This document shows positions 15,782 to 21,207 of a DNA stretch of 21,207 bases, piece by piece. Position numbers and translations under genes: made by a program. Where the stretch lies: the NCBI GenBank assembly GCA_036278635.1, contig DASUKQ010000082.1:1-21207 (forward strand), given 5' to 3'. Below the pieces are notes generated by a model. The model was not told where the DNA came from, did not search any database, and worked only from the letters and a program-made list of their open reading frames with translations. Source of the DNA: 66-474 sp036278635. GTDB taxonomy: Bacteria; Pseudomonadota; Gammaproteobacteria; Xanthomonadales; Rhodanobacteraceae. Positions within the stretch are counted from its first letter, which is position 1. The number at the start of each line of letters is the position of its first letter.

Positions 15782-16705
15782 TCAAGGCGCGGCGGCGCCA
15801 GCCGGAGCCCGGGCGCCTTCCCCCGTCCACGCTCCCAGGGACAAAAGCGTTTCACGCAGCCGCGTACGGGCCGGGCCGGGTGTCAGCTCGACGAGCGGCA
15901 AGCGCAGGGCCGCCTCGCAAAGGCCGAGTTCGGCCAGGCCGGCCTTGACCGGGATCGGATTGGGCGCGCAATCGAGTGCATCCAGCAGGGGTTCGAGAGA
16001 TGCCGCATGTTCTGCCGTAGCGGCACGATCGCCGCGACGGGCCGCATCGCACAGCGCACGAAACAGCCCGGGAACCAGATTGTTGACCACGGATACCACG
16101 CCTCCCGCGCCGGCCAGCATCGCTTCTGCCGCGCTGCCATCGTCACCGGACAGGTAGACAAACCCGGGGCGCTGAAGTTGCACGATGGCCTCGATCCGTC
16201 CGGGGGTACCCACCGCTTCCTTGATACCGACGATACCGGCCGTGTCGCGCAAGGCGGCGACCGTTTCCGGTTGCATGTCGCAGGCTGTGCGCGAGGGCAC
16301 GTTGTACATCACCACCGGAATGTCGCAATGCCCGGCGACCTCGCCGAAGTGGCGGCGCAGGCCATCCTGGGTCGGACGCACGTAGTACGGCGTGACGACC
16401 AGCGCCGCGTCGGCGCCCAGCGCCCTGGCCCGCCGGGTCAGCGCGATGGTTTTCGATGTCGCGGCCTCGCCGGTCCCCGCGATGACCGGCACCCGCTGCG
16501 CAACCCGCTCGACCGCGAACGCAAGCAGGCGCTCGTAGTCGGGTTCATCCAGCATGTGGGCCTCGCCGGTCGAACCGGCGATGACGATGCCCTGGGTACC
16601 GCCATCGAGCTGGCGATCCAGCAGCCGCCCGAACGCCGTCAGATCGAGCGAACCGTTCACATCGAACGGCGTCACGATTGCACACAGGCTGCCGGCAAGT
16701 TCCAC
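15782..16705 (-). CDS. dapA: 4-hydroxy-tetrahydrodipicolinate synthase
   Basis: DapA condenses pyruvate with aspartate semialdehyde, the first committed step to diaminopimelate and lysine. Seen from the chosen start, the Schiff-base lysine is K162 in VGIKEAVG and the catalytic tyrosine is Y134 in YNVPSRT; GSTGEAHML is the threonine-containing motif. The frame opens at a GTG at 16717, but GGAGGTGAAT covers the bases just before the GTG at 16703-16705. A start there gives MELAGSLCAIVTPF, aligned with E. coli MFTGSIVAIVTPM, so I prefer it (307 residues). The gene heads a dapA-bamC pair and is divergent from gcvR. Confidence 0.95.
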   Translation of the reverse strand: MELAGSLCAIVTPFDVNGSLDLTAFGRLLDRQLDGGTQGIVIAGSTGEAHMLDEPDYERLLAFAVERVAQRVPVIAGTGEAATSKTIALTRRARALGADAALVVTPYYVRPTQDGLRRHFGEVAGHCDIPVVMYNVPSRTACDMQPETVAALRDTAGIVGIKEAVGTPGRIEAIVQLQRPGFVYLSGDDGSAAEAMLAGAGGVVSVVNNLVPGLFRALCDAARRGDRAATAEHAASLEPLLDALDCAPNPIPVKAGLAELGLCEAALRLPLVELTPGPARTRLRETLLSLGAWTGEGARAPAGAAAP

Positions 16706-16715
16706 ATTCACCTCC
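16706..16715 (-). promoter_or_regulatory. Ribosome binding site that decides the dapA start
   Basis: On the minus strand GGAGGTGAAT directly precedes the GTG at 16705. It lies downstream of the first in-frame GTG (16717), which therefore has no ribosome site at the right distance. Confidence 0.75.
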
Positions 16716-16763
16716 ACGGTTCCTCAAGACCTTGCATCATAAGCCAACCGTATGGGAGCAGCC

Positions 16764-16887
16764 CCGTTCGAAGCGGCTTTTGTGAAAGGTCGGGGCAGGG
16801 ATGCCCGTTCCGGTGCTTCAGGACCGACGGGTCTTCCGCTCGCGGCGCCGTCAGATGAAGCAGCGGCCATTCCATGGACGACCGCAC
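16764..16887 (-). repeat. Interspersed repeat family E, copy 3 (subtype B, diverged)
   Basis: Read on the minus strand it starts GTGCGGTCGTCCATGG and ends CTTTCACAAAAGCCGCTTCG. It contains GGGCATCCCTGCCC, the counterpart of GGACATCCCTGTCC in the copies at 19497-19723; both can form the same hairpin. It occupies about half of the 229-base divergent spacer between dapA and gcvR, so it may lie in or beside promoters. An open frame through it extends gcvR artificially. Confidence 0.75.
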
Positions 16888-16934
16888 AAAAGCAGCCATG
16901 CACTTCGAGCCCGGCCCCATTATGCTGGCCCACT

Positions 16935-17516
16935 GTGACCGTCAAGCCCGTCACCACCTTGAACCGCTCCAGCACACGTCCTGCCGCCGATCACCAGTTG
17001 TTGATCCAGGCGGTCGCGCCCTCCCGGGATTCGCCGCTGTTGGTGTTGTCGCGGCGGATCGCCGACGCCGGTTGCAATCTGGCGGAGTCGCGCGTGGCCA
17101 CGGTCGGCGCCGACGTGTCGGTCCTGCTGCTCGCGAAGGGGGCGTGGGACGCCATCGCCAAACTGGAAACCGCACTCGGCCGGATCGGGCGCGACGACAA
17201 CCTGCACCTGCTCAGCTATCGAACCCAGGCGCGCGACCAGCAAAGCCACCTGCTGCCGTACATGGTCGAAGTCGTCGCCGCCGACAAGCCGGGCGTACTG
17301 GTCGAGTTGATCGATTTCTTCAATCGCCGCAAGATCAGCATCGAGCAGATGTCCTCGATGCGCTACCAGGCCATGCAGACTGGCGCCGACATGTTCCAGG
17401 CGCAGATCACCGTGGGGATCCCGTCGGACACCCGCATCGCCGAGCTGCGCGACGAATTCATGGAAATGTGCGACGGCCTCAACCTCGACGCGATCATGGA
17501 TCCCGTCAAATTCTGA
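16935..17516 (+). CDS. gcvR: Glycine cleavage system transcriptional repressor-type protein (two ACT domains)
   Basis: GcvR in E. coli binds glycine and GcvA to repress the glycine cleavage operon. The 193-residue protein has two ACT-like domains: about residues 17-90 (HQLLIQAVAPSRDSPLLVL, then AGCNLAESRVATVG) and about 105-185 (VEVVAADKPGVLVELIDFF). I place the start at the GTG at 16935, because the frame upstream is made of repeat sequence and lacks family similarity; no clear ribosome site is seen. A TTG at 16959 is possible. The order dapA, divergent gcvR, then bcp is the same as in E. coli, which supports the name. No gcvA or gcv operon is in the window. Confidence 0.85.
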   Translation: MTVKPVTTLNRSSTRPAADHQLLIQAVAPSRDSPLLVLSRRIADAGCNLAESRVATVGADVSVLLLAKGAWDAIAKLETALGRIGRDDNLHLLSYRTQARDQQSHLLPYMVEVVAADKPGVLVELIDFFNRRKISIEQMSSMRYQAMQTGADMFQAQITVGIPSDTRIAELRDEFMEMCDGLNLDAIMDPVKF

Positions 17517-17517
17517 T

Positions 17518-17578
17518 GTAGGAGCCTGCGTGCAGGCGACGCTTCTGCAACCACGGTCGCGAGCACGCTCGCTCCTAC
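17518..17578. repeat. REP-like palindrome pair (family R, copy 2) in the gcvR-bcp spacer
   Basis: It starts GTAGGAGCCTGCGTGCAGG and ends CTCGCTCCTAC, with inverted ends as in the copy at 729-805. It begins one base after the gcvR TGA stop and ends 23 bases before the bcp start. The paired hairpins could terminate or stabilise the transcript. Confidence 0.85.
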
Positions 17579-17601
17579 AGTTCCGACACGATGCGACATA
17601 C

Positions 17602-18057
17602 ATGAAAATCGGCAACAAGGTCCCCAGGCTCTCCGGCACCACCCAGTCGGGCGACACGCTGGCGCTCGCCGATCTGCGCGGGCAATGGCTGGTGTTGTAT
17701 TTCTATCCGAAGGACAACACCAGCGGTTGTACGCGCGAAGCCGGCGATTTCCGCGACCTGTACACGAAATTCAGGCGGCGCGGCGCCACGATCGTCGGCG
17801 TGTCGCGCGACAGCGCACGTTCGCACCACGGCTTCAAGGAAAAACTGGGCCTGCCGTTCGCGCTCGTCGCCGACACCGACGAGGCCTGGTGCAAGGCCTT
17901 CGACGTCATCCGCAAGAAGAAGCTGTACGGCCGCGAATACCTCGGGGTCGAGCGCAGCACCTTCCTGATCGATCCCGAAGGCAGGCTGGTACAGGAATGG
18001 CGCGGCGTGAAGGTTCCGGGCCACGCGCAAGCCGTCCTGGATACGATCCCCGCGTAG
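17602..18057 (+). CDS. bcp: Peroxiredoxin of the BCP/PrxQ type
   Basis: This is a thiol peroxidase that reduces H2O2 and organic hydroperoxides. The 151-residue protein starts MKIGNKVPRLSG. The peroxidatic Cys43 sits in YPKDNTSGCTREAGDFRD. The second Cys five residues later, found in E. coli Bcp, is replaced by Gly. The only other Cys is Cys97 (DTDEAWCKAF), which aligns with the third Cys of E. coli Bcp. It may therefore work as a 1-Cys enzyme or use Cys97. The C-terminal STFLIDPEGRLVQEW matches the family. I chose this ATG because the frame upstream is repeat-derived. It follows gcvR, as in E. coli, and its TAG stop lies in a REP-like unit. Confidence 0.94.
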   Translation: MKIGNKVPRLSGTTQSGDTLALADLRGQWLVLYFYPKDNTSGCTREAGDFRDLYTKFRRRGATIVGVSRDSARSHHGFKEKLGLPFALVADTDEAWCKAFDVIRKKKLYGREYLGVERSTFLIDPEGRLVQEWRGVKVPGHAQAVLDTIPA

Positions 18058-18077
18058 GAGCGCGCCTGCGCGCGACC
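18054..18077 (+). repeat. REP-like half unit (family R, copy 3) at the bcp stop codon
   Basis: GTAGGAGCGCGCCTGCGCGC followed by GACC is a single GTAG-headed palindrome. Its TAG at 18055-18057 is the bcp stop codon. It separates bcp from the PhoH gene. Confidence 0.8.
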
Positions 18078-18107
18078 GACACGATTTCCCCTCGAGCAAG
18101 CCATCGG

Positions 18108-19496
18108 ATGCCCCAGCACACACATCACCAGCGTACCTACGCGCTCGATACCAACGTCCTGTTGCACGACCCGACCGCACTGTTCCGCTTCGAGGAACAC
18201 GACGTGTTCATCCCGATGACCGTGCTGGAGGAACTCGACGAAAAGAAACAGGGTGTGTCCGAGGTGGCGCGCAATGCGCGCCAGGCCAGCCGCTTCCTCA
18301 ACGAACTGATCGAGCGCAACAACAGCCACGGCATTGCCGACGGCGTGCCGCTGGCGCAACCCGACGGTGTCAGGCTCAGGTCCGGTGGGGCAAACGGGCG
18401 CCTTTACTTCCAGACCCGCAGCGGCAATGGCCAGGGCAAGGCCGACAACCGGATCCTCGCCGCGATCCTGGACTTCAACGAACACCGCCCGGAAGCGGCG
18501 GTGGCGCTGGTGTCCAAGGACATCAACCTGCGGATCAAGGCGACCATCTTCGGGGTCCCTGCCGAGGACTACGAGAACGACCGCGCGCTGGACGACTTCT
18601 CGTTGCTGTACACCGGCTCGACCGAACTGCCCGCCGACTTCTGGGACCGGCATCCGGAGTTGCGCTCGTGGTCCGAACGCGGCCATACCTTCTACGCATT
18701 GAAGCCGCGCGAGGACGAGACCTGGCAACCCAACCAGTGCCTGTACCTGCCGGGCGAGAACAGCGTCGAACTGCGGGTGCTCGAATCCTCGGGTGACAAG
18801 GCGAAGCTGGCGCTGCTCGGCGACTACACCGGCGCCGCGCACGGCGTCTGGGGTATCACCGCGCGCAACCGCGAACAGAATTTCGCGCTCAACATGTTGA
18901 TGGATCCGGATATCGATTTCGTGACCCTGCTCGGCACCGCCGGCACCGGCAAGACCCTGCTGGCGCTCGCCGCGGGTCTCGCCCAGGTGATGGACCAGCA
19001 GCGCTACCGCGAGATCATCACGACCCGCGCGACCGTGTCCGTGGGCGAGGACATCGGTTTCCTGCCGGGCACGGAAGAGGAAAAGATGACGCCATGGATG
19101 GGGGCACTCACCGACAACCTGGAAGTGCTGGCCAACCCCGAGGACGGTGGCTCGTGGGGCCGCCAGGCCACCAACGACCTGCTGGCCTCGCGCATCAAGA
19201 TCCGCTCGCTGAACTTCATGCGGGGGCGCACTTTCCTGTCCCGTTACCTCATCATCGACGAAGCCCAGAACCTGACGCCCAAGCAGATGAAGACCCTCGT
19301 CACCCGCGCCGGCCCCGGCACCAAGATCGTGTGCCTCGGCAACGTCGAGCAGATCGATACGCCGTACCTCACCGAAACGACTTCGGGGCTGACCTATGCG
19401 GTGGACCGGTTCAAGAGCTGGCCGCACGCCGCGCACATCACGCTCCGTCGCGGCGAGCGCTCGCGGCTGGCGGATTTTGCGTCGGAGGCTTTATAG
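18108..19496 (+). CDS. PIN domain-PhoH ATPase fusion protein (PhoH2/YlaK type)
   Basis: The 462-residue protein joins an N-terminal PIN nuclease-like domain (TYALDTNVLLHDP, Asp14 as a likely metal ligand; then MTVLEELDE and LVSKDINLRIKA) to a C-terminal PhoH P-loop ATPase. Walker A is GTAGTGKT (residues 276-283) and Walker B is YLIIDEAQN (Asp384, Glu385). PhoH2 proteins of this layout have been described as RNA helicases with RNase activity, suggesting a role in RNA turnover; the cellular target here is unknown. The ATG at 18108 fits the PIN start; no strong ribosome site is visible. The gene follows bcp by 50 bases. Its TAG stop abuts a family E repeat. Confidence 0.93.
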   Translation: MPQHTHHQRTYALDTNVLLHDPTALFRFEEHDVFIPMTVLEELDEKKQGVSEVARNARQASRFLNELIERNNSHGIADGVPLAQPDGVRLRSGGANGRLYFQTRSGNGQGKADNRILAAILDFNEHRPEAAVALVSKDINLRIKATIFGVPAEDYENDRALDDFSLLYTGSTELPADFWDRHPELRSWSERGHTFYALKPREDETWQPNQCLYLPGENSVELRVLESSGDKAKLALLGDYTGAAHGVWGITARNREQNFALNMLMDPDIDFVTLLGTAGTGKTLLALAAGLAQVMDQQRYREIITTRATVSVGEDIGFLPGTEEEKMTPWMGALTDNLEVLANPEDGGSWGRQATNDLLASRIKIRSLNFMRGRTFLSRYLIIDEAQNLTPKQMKTLVTRAGPGTKIVCLGNVEQIDTPYLTETTSGLTYAVDRFKSWPHAAHITLRRGERSRLADFASEAL

Positions 19497-19604
19497 GTGC
19501 GATCGTCCGTGATCGCCGCTTCGGCGAATGACCCCGTGCACACCGAACGCATTGGCCATGGCACATCAGAACGGACATCCCTGTCCTGACTTTTCACAAA
19601 AGCG
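19497..19604 (+). repeat. Interspersed repeat family E, copy 4 (subtype B)
   Basis: It begins GTGCGATCGTCCGTGATCGC directly after the PhoH stop and ends TTTTCACAAAAGCG. It includes the CGCCGCTTCGGCG hairpin and the GGACATCCCTGTCC hairpin. The 108-base unit is repeated in tandem by the next copy with few differences, for example CACACCGAACG versus CACATCGAACG. Confidence 0.88.
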
Positions 19605-19723
19605 GTGCGATCGTCCGTGATCGCCGCTTCGGCGCGTGACCCCGTGCACATCGAACGCATTGGCCATGGCACATCAGAACGGACATCCCTGTCCTGACTT
19701 TTCACAAAAGCCGCTTCGAACGG
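19605..19723 (+). repeat. Interspersed repeat family E, copy 5 (subtype B, tandem with copy 4)
   Basis: This is a near-identical tandem copy of 19497-19604 that continues to AGCCGCTTCGAACGG, the full 3' end also seen in the copy at 16764-16887. Together with copy 4 and the family F element it fills the 360-base spacer before thiD; no gene is seen there. Confidence 0.88.
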
Positions 19724-19740
19724 AGCATTTGCAAAGCACA

Positions 19741-19847
19741 TCGTCATTCCGGGGCATCGCCGGCTTCATCGGCGATGAACCCGGAATCCATTTTGACTTT
19801 TCCCGGGACCGTATGAAACTGGATTCCCGCTTACGTGGGAATGACGA
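19741..19847. repeat. Interspersed repeat family F, copy 2, upstream of thiD
   Basis: It is bounded by TCGTCATTCC and GGAATGACGA. An inner inverted pair (GGAATCCA and TGGATTCC) and a GGCTTCATCGGCGATGAA palindrome lie between. It ends 9 bases before the thiD ATG, so thiD expression must start in or beyond it; no ribosome site is visible in the remaining bases. Confidence 0.82.
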
Positions 19848-19856
19848 AAATATTCC

Positions 19857-20678
19857 ATGACGAAGCCGATTTCCGATCCCCGGTCCCGGGTCCCGGGTCC
19901 CGTTTGTTGCCTCGCCATCGCCGGGTCCGACAGCGGCGGCGGCGCGGGCATCCAGGCGGACCTGAAAACCTTTGCGGCGCTGGGCGTGCACGGCACCAGC
20001 GCGATCACCGCGCTGACGGCGCAGAACACGCAGGGCGTCACGGCGGTGCACCCGGTGCCGGTGAGACACCTCACCGCCGAGATCGATGCGGTGTTCGATG
20101 ATTTCCGGATCGCGGCCGTCAAGACCGGAATGCTGGGCGACGCCCGCACGGTGAGTTGCGTGGTGCGTGAACTCGCACGCCGCAAGCCGCGCTGGCTGGT
20201 CGTCGATCCGGTGATGATCGCAACCAGCGGCGCACGACTGCTCGACCGGGATGCCGTGCGCGTGTTGATCGAGCGCCTGATCCCCCTCGCGGACGTGCTG
20301 ACACCCAATCTTCCTGAAGCCGAAGCGCTCACCGGCATCGCGATCCGCAACGCGCGCGACGGCGAACGCGCCGCCGCGATCCTGCTCGGATTTGGCGCGG
20401 GTGCCGTGCTGCTGAAGGGCGGCCACGGGCGCGGGCGCGAAGTCGTCGACCGCTGGTTCGACGCCCGCGGTTCGTTCGAGGCCCGCAATCCCAGGCTGCC
20501 GTTCGAAGCGCACGGCACCGGCTGCACCTTGTCTTCGGCGCTGGCCGCGGAACTGGCAAGGGGCCGTACGCCCCGCACGGCTGCGCGCCGCGCGATCGCC
20601 TTCGTGCAGCGCGCGTTGGCTTGCGCCTACAGGCCGGGCAAGACGCAACTCCGGGTATTGGCGCAACGCGCACGCTAG
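19857..20678 (+). CDS. thiD: Hydroxymethylpyrimidine / phosphomethylpyrimidine kinase
   Basis: ThiD phosphorylates HMP and HMP-P in thiamine synthesis. The 273-residue ribokinase-fold protein has the substrate region LAIAGSDSGGGAGIQADLKT, ALTAQNTQGV, KTGMLGD, VVDPVMIATSG, TPNLPEAEALTG, KGGHG, and the anion hole and base motif HGTGCTLSSALAAELA. The N-terminal 15 or so residues are odd: they are encoded by five GATTCCC-like heptamers, and relatives start close to the LTIAG strand. No other ATG, GTG or TTG lies in frame between the first ATG and the conserved core. The start region abuts a family F repeat. Confidence 0.95.
   Translation: MTKPISDPRSRVPGPVCCLAIAGSDSGGGAGIQADLKTFAALGVHGTSAITALTAQNTQGVTAVHPVPVRHLTAEIDAVFDDFRIAAVKTGMLGDARTVSCVVRELARRKPRWLVVDPVMIATSGARLLDRDAVRVLIERLIPLADVLTPNLPEAEALTGIAIRNARDGERAAAILLGFGAGAVLLKGGHGRGREVVDRWFDARGSFEARNPRLPFEAHGTGCTLSSALAAELARGRTPRTAARRAIAFVQRALACAYRPGKTQLRVLAQRAR
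19868..19902 (+). repeat. Heptamer array inside the 5' coding part of thiD
   Basis: There are five consecutive heptamers: GATTTCC, GATCCCC, then three perfect GGTCCCG. As seven is not a multiple of three, gain or loss of one unit would shift the thiD frame. The units resemble the GATTCCC heptamers found upstream of ileS. Confidence 0.85.
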
Positions 20679-20707
20679 AATCCGCGCAACATCACACGTT
20701 TCCCGTC

Positions 20708-21207
20708 ATGTCCACGCTGCTGATCCTCCGCTTCGTCCTGCTCGGCCTCATCGCGCTGTTCCTGTTGAGCGCGCTGGCGGTCCACCTGCGCTCGCGCGTG
20801 CGCCTGAAACTCGGCAAGCAACTCGCGGGACACGCGATGATGTTCGCGCCGTACAACCTCCTGATGTATGCGTTCTCGGCGGTTCCCGCCGGCGCCTTCC
20901 CCGATCGCAAGCGTTTCAAGGCCGTCGACGCGCTGCGCGAGAACTGGCAGATCATCCGTGACGAAGCCGCGGGGCTTTCCGATCGGGGCCACATCCGCGC
21001 GGCGCTCAAGGACGACGACGCAAGTTTCAGCTCGTTCCTCAAGGTCGGCTGGAAACGCTTCTACGTGAAGTGGTATGGCGAACCATTGCCGTCGGCGCAG
21101 AAGCTGTGCCCGAAAACGGTGGAACTGGTGGACCGGATACCGGGCGTGAAAGCCGCGATGTTCGCGCTGCTGCCGCCCGGCGTGACGCTGAATCCGCACC
21201 GCGACCC
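20708..21207 (+). CDS. lpxO: LpxO-type lipid A hydroxylase (aspartyl/asparaginyl beta-hydroxylase fold), 3' end outside the window
   Basis: LpxO is an inner-membrane Fe(II)/2-oxoglutarate dioxygenase that adds a 2-hydroxyl to a secondary acyl chain of lipid A. The first 166 residues are visible. One N-terminal membrane segment (about residues 4-26, LLILRFVLLGLIALFLL) is followed by MFAPYNLLMYAFSAVP, ENWQIIRDEA, GWKRFYVKWYGEPLPSA and IPGVKAAMFALLPPG. The first iron-binding pair, His-Arg-Asp, sits at the window edge (LNPHRD). These blocks closely follow Salmonella LpxO. It starts 29 bases after thiD on the same strand with no clear ribosome site. The second half with the distal iron His is not visible. 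Confidence 0.88.
   Translation, partial: MSTLLILRFVLLGLIALFLLSALAVHLRSRVRLKLGKQLAGHAMMFAPYNLLMYAFSAVPAGAFPDRKRFKAVDALRENWQIIRDEAAGLSDRGHIRAALKDDDASFSSFLKVGWKRFYVKWYGEPLPSAQKLCPKTVELVDRIPGVKAAMFALLPPGVTLNPHRD

Noticed and set aside
16752..16934. N-terminal extension of gcvR from the ATG at 16752
   Set aside because: The extra 61 codons are encoded by the E element and have no family similarity.
19497..19723. CRISPR-like tandem repeats
   Set aside because: The units are about 108 bases, only two, with no spacers and no cas genes; they are interspersed elements.
19394..19747. 117-codon minus-strand frame with a repeated FVKSQDRDVRSD peptide
   Set aside because: The peptide repeat is just the translation of the two tandem E elements; similar peptides appear in other frames and copies, so it is not evidence of a gene.

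Overview
The window is a GC-rich stretch of core chromosome from a gammaproteobacterium, most likely of the order Xanthomonadales (Rhodanobacteraceae or a relative). The reasons are gene content, the gammaproteobacterial order bamC-dapA / gcvR-bcp, an LpxO-type lipid A hydroxylase, and abundant GTAG-headed REP-like palindromes. This placement comes from protein resemblance and repeat style, not from a search. I see no phage, plasmid, transposase, CRISPR or defence locus.

Layout. Positions 1-1968 (minus) hold the succinyl-CoA synthetase operon sucC-sucD; sucD runs off the left edge and has an in-frame TGA at a conserved cysteine codon. Positions 2257-3435 (minus) hold lspA and a small SGNH hydrolase. 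rsgA (plus, 3639-4700) converges on a secreted Sel1-repeat protein (minus, to 6063). A secreted S9 peptidase (6291-8261), ileS (8341-11385), ribF (11482-12501), folK (12674-13153) and pcnB (13157-14548) all lie on the minus strand. A tRNA-Glu(CTC) gene (plus, 14611-14686) shares a bidirectional terminator with fdxA (minus). A BamC-like lipoprotein and dapA follow on the minus strand. Divergent from dapA are gcvR, bcp and a PIN-PhoH ATPase, then thiD and the start of lpxO, which runs off the right edge.

Functionally this is housekeeping: TCA cycle, isoleucyl-tRNA charging, FAD synthesis, folate, lysine/peptidoglycan and thiamine precursors, lipoprotein and outer-membrane maturation, ribosome assembly, RNA polyadenylation and peroxide defence.

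The unusual layer is the repeats. At least four families occupy most of the spacers and reach into genes: (R) GTAG-headed REP-like palindromes; (E) a roughly 108-140 bp element starting GTGCGATCGTCC and ending in a TTTTCACAA(A/C)AGCCGC-type block; (F) a roughly 107-130 bp element bounded by TCGTCATTCC and its inverse; (G) a palindrome rich in CCCTCCCC that sits in frame inside the ileS editing domain and adds about 45 residues. A heptamer array (GATTCCC-like) lies before ileS and inside the 5' coding part of thiD. Repeats supply stop codons for several genes and a C-terminal tail for RibF. The best candidates for something undescribed are the repeat insertion in IleRS, the TGA-for-Cys codon in sucD, and the E family with its compensatory hairpin change.
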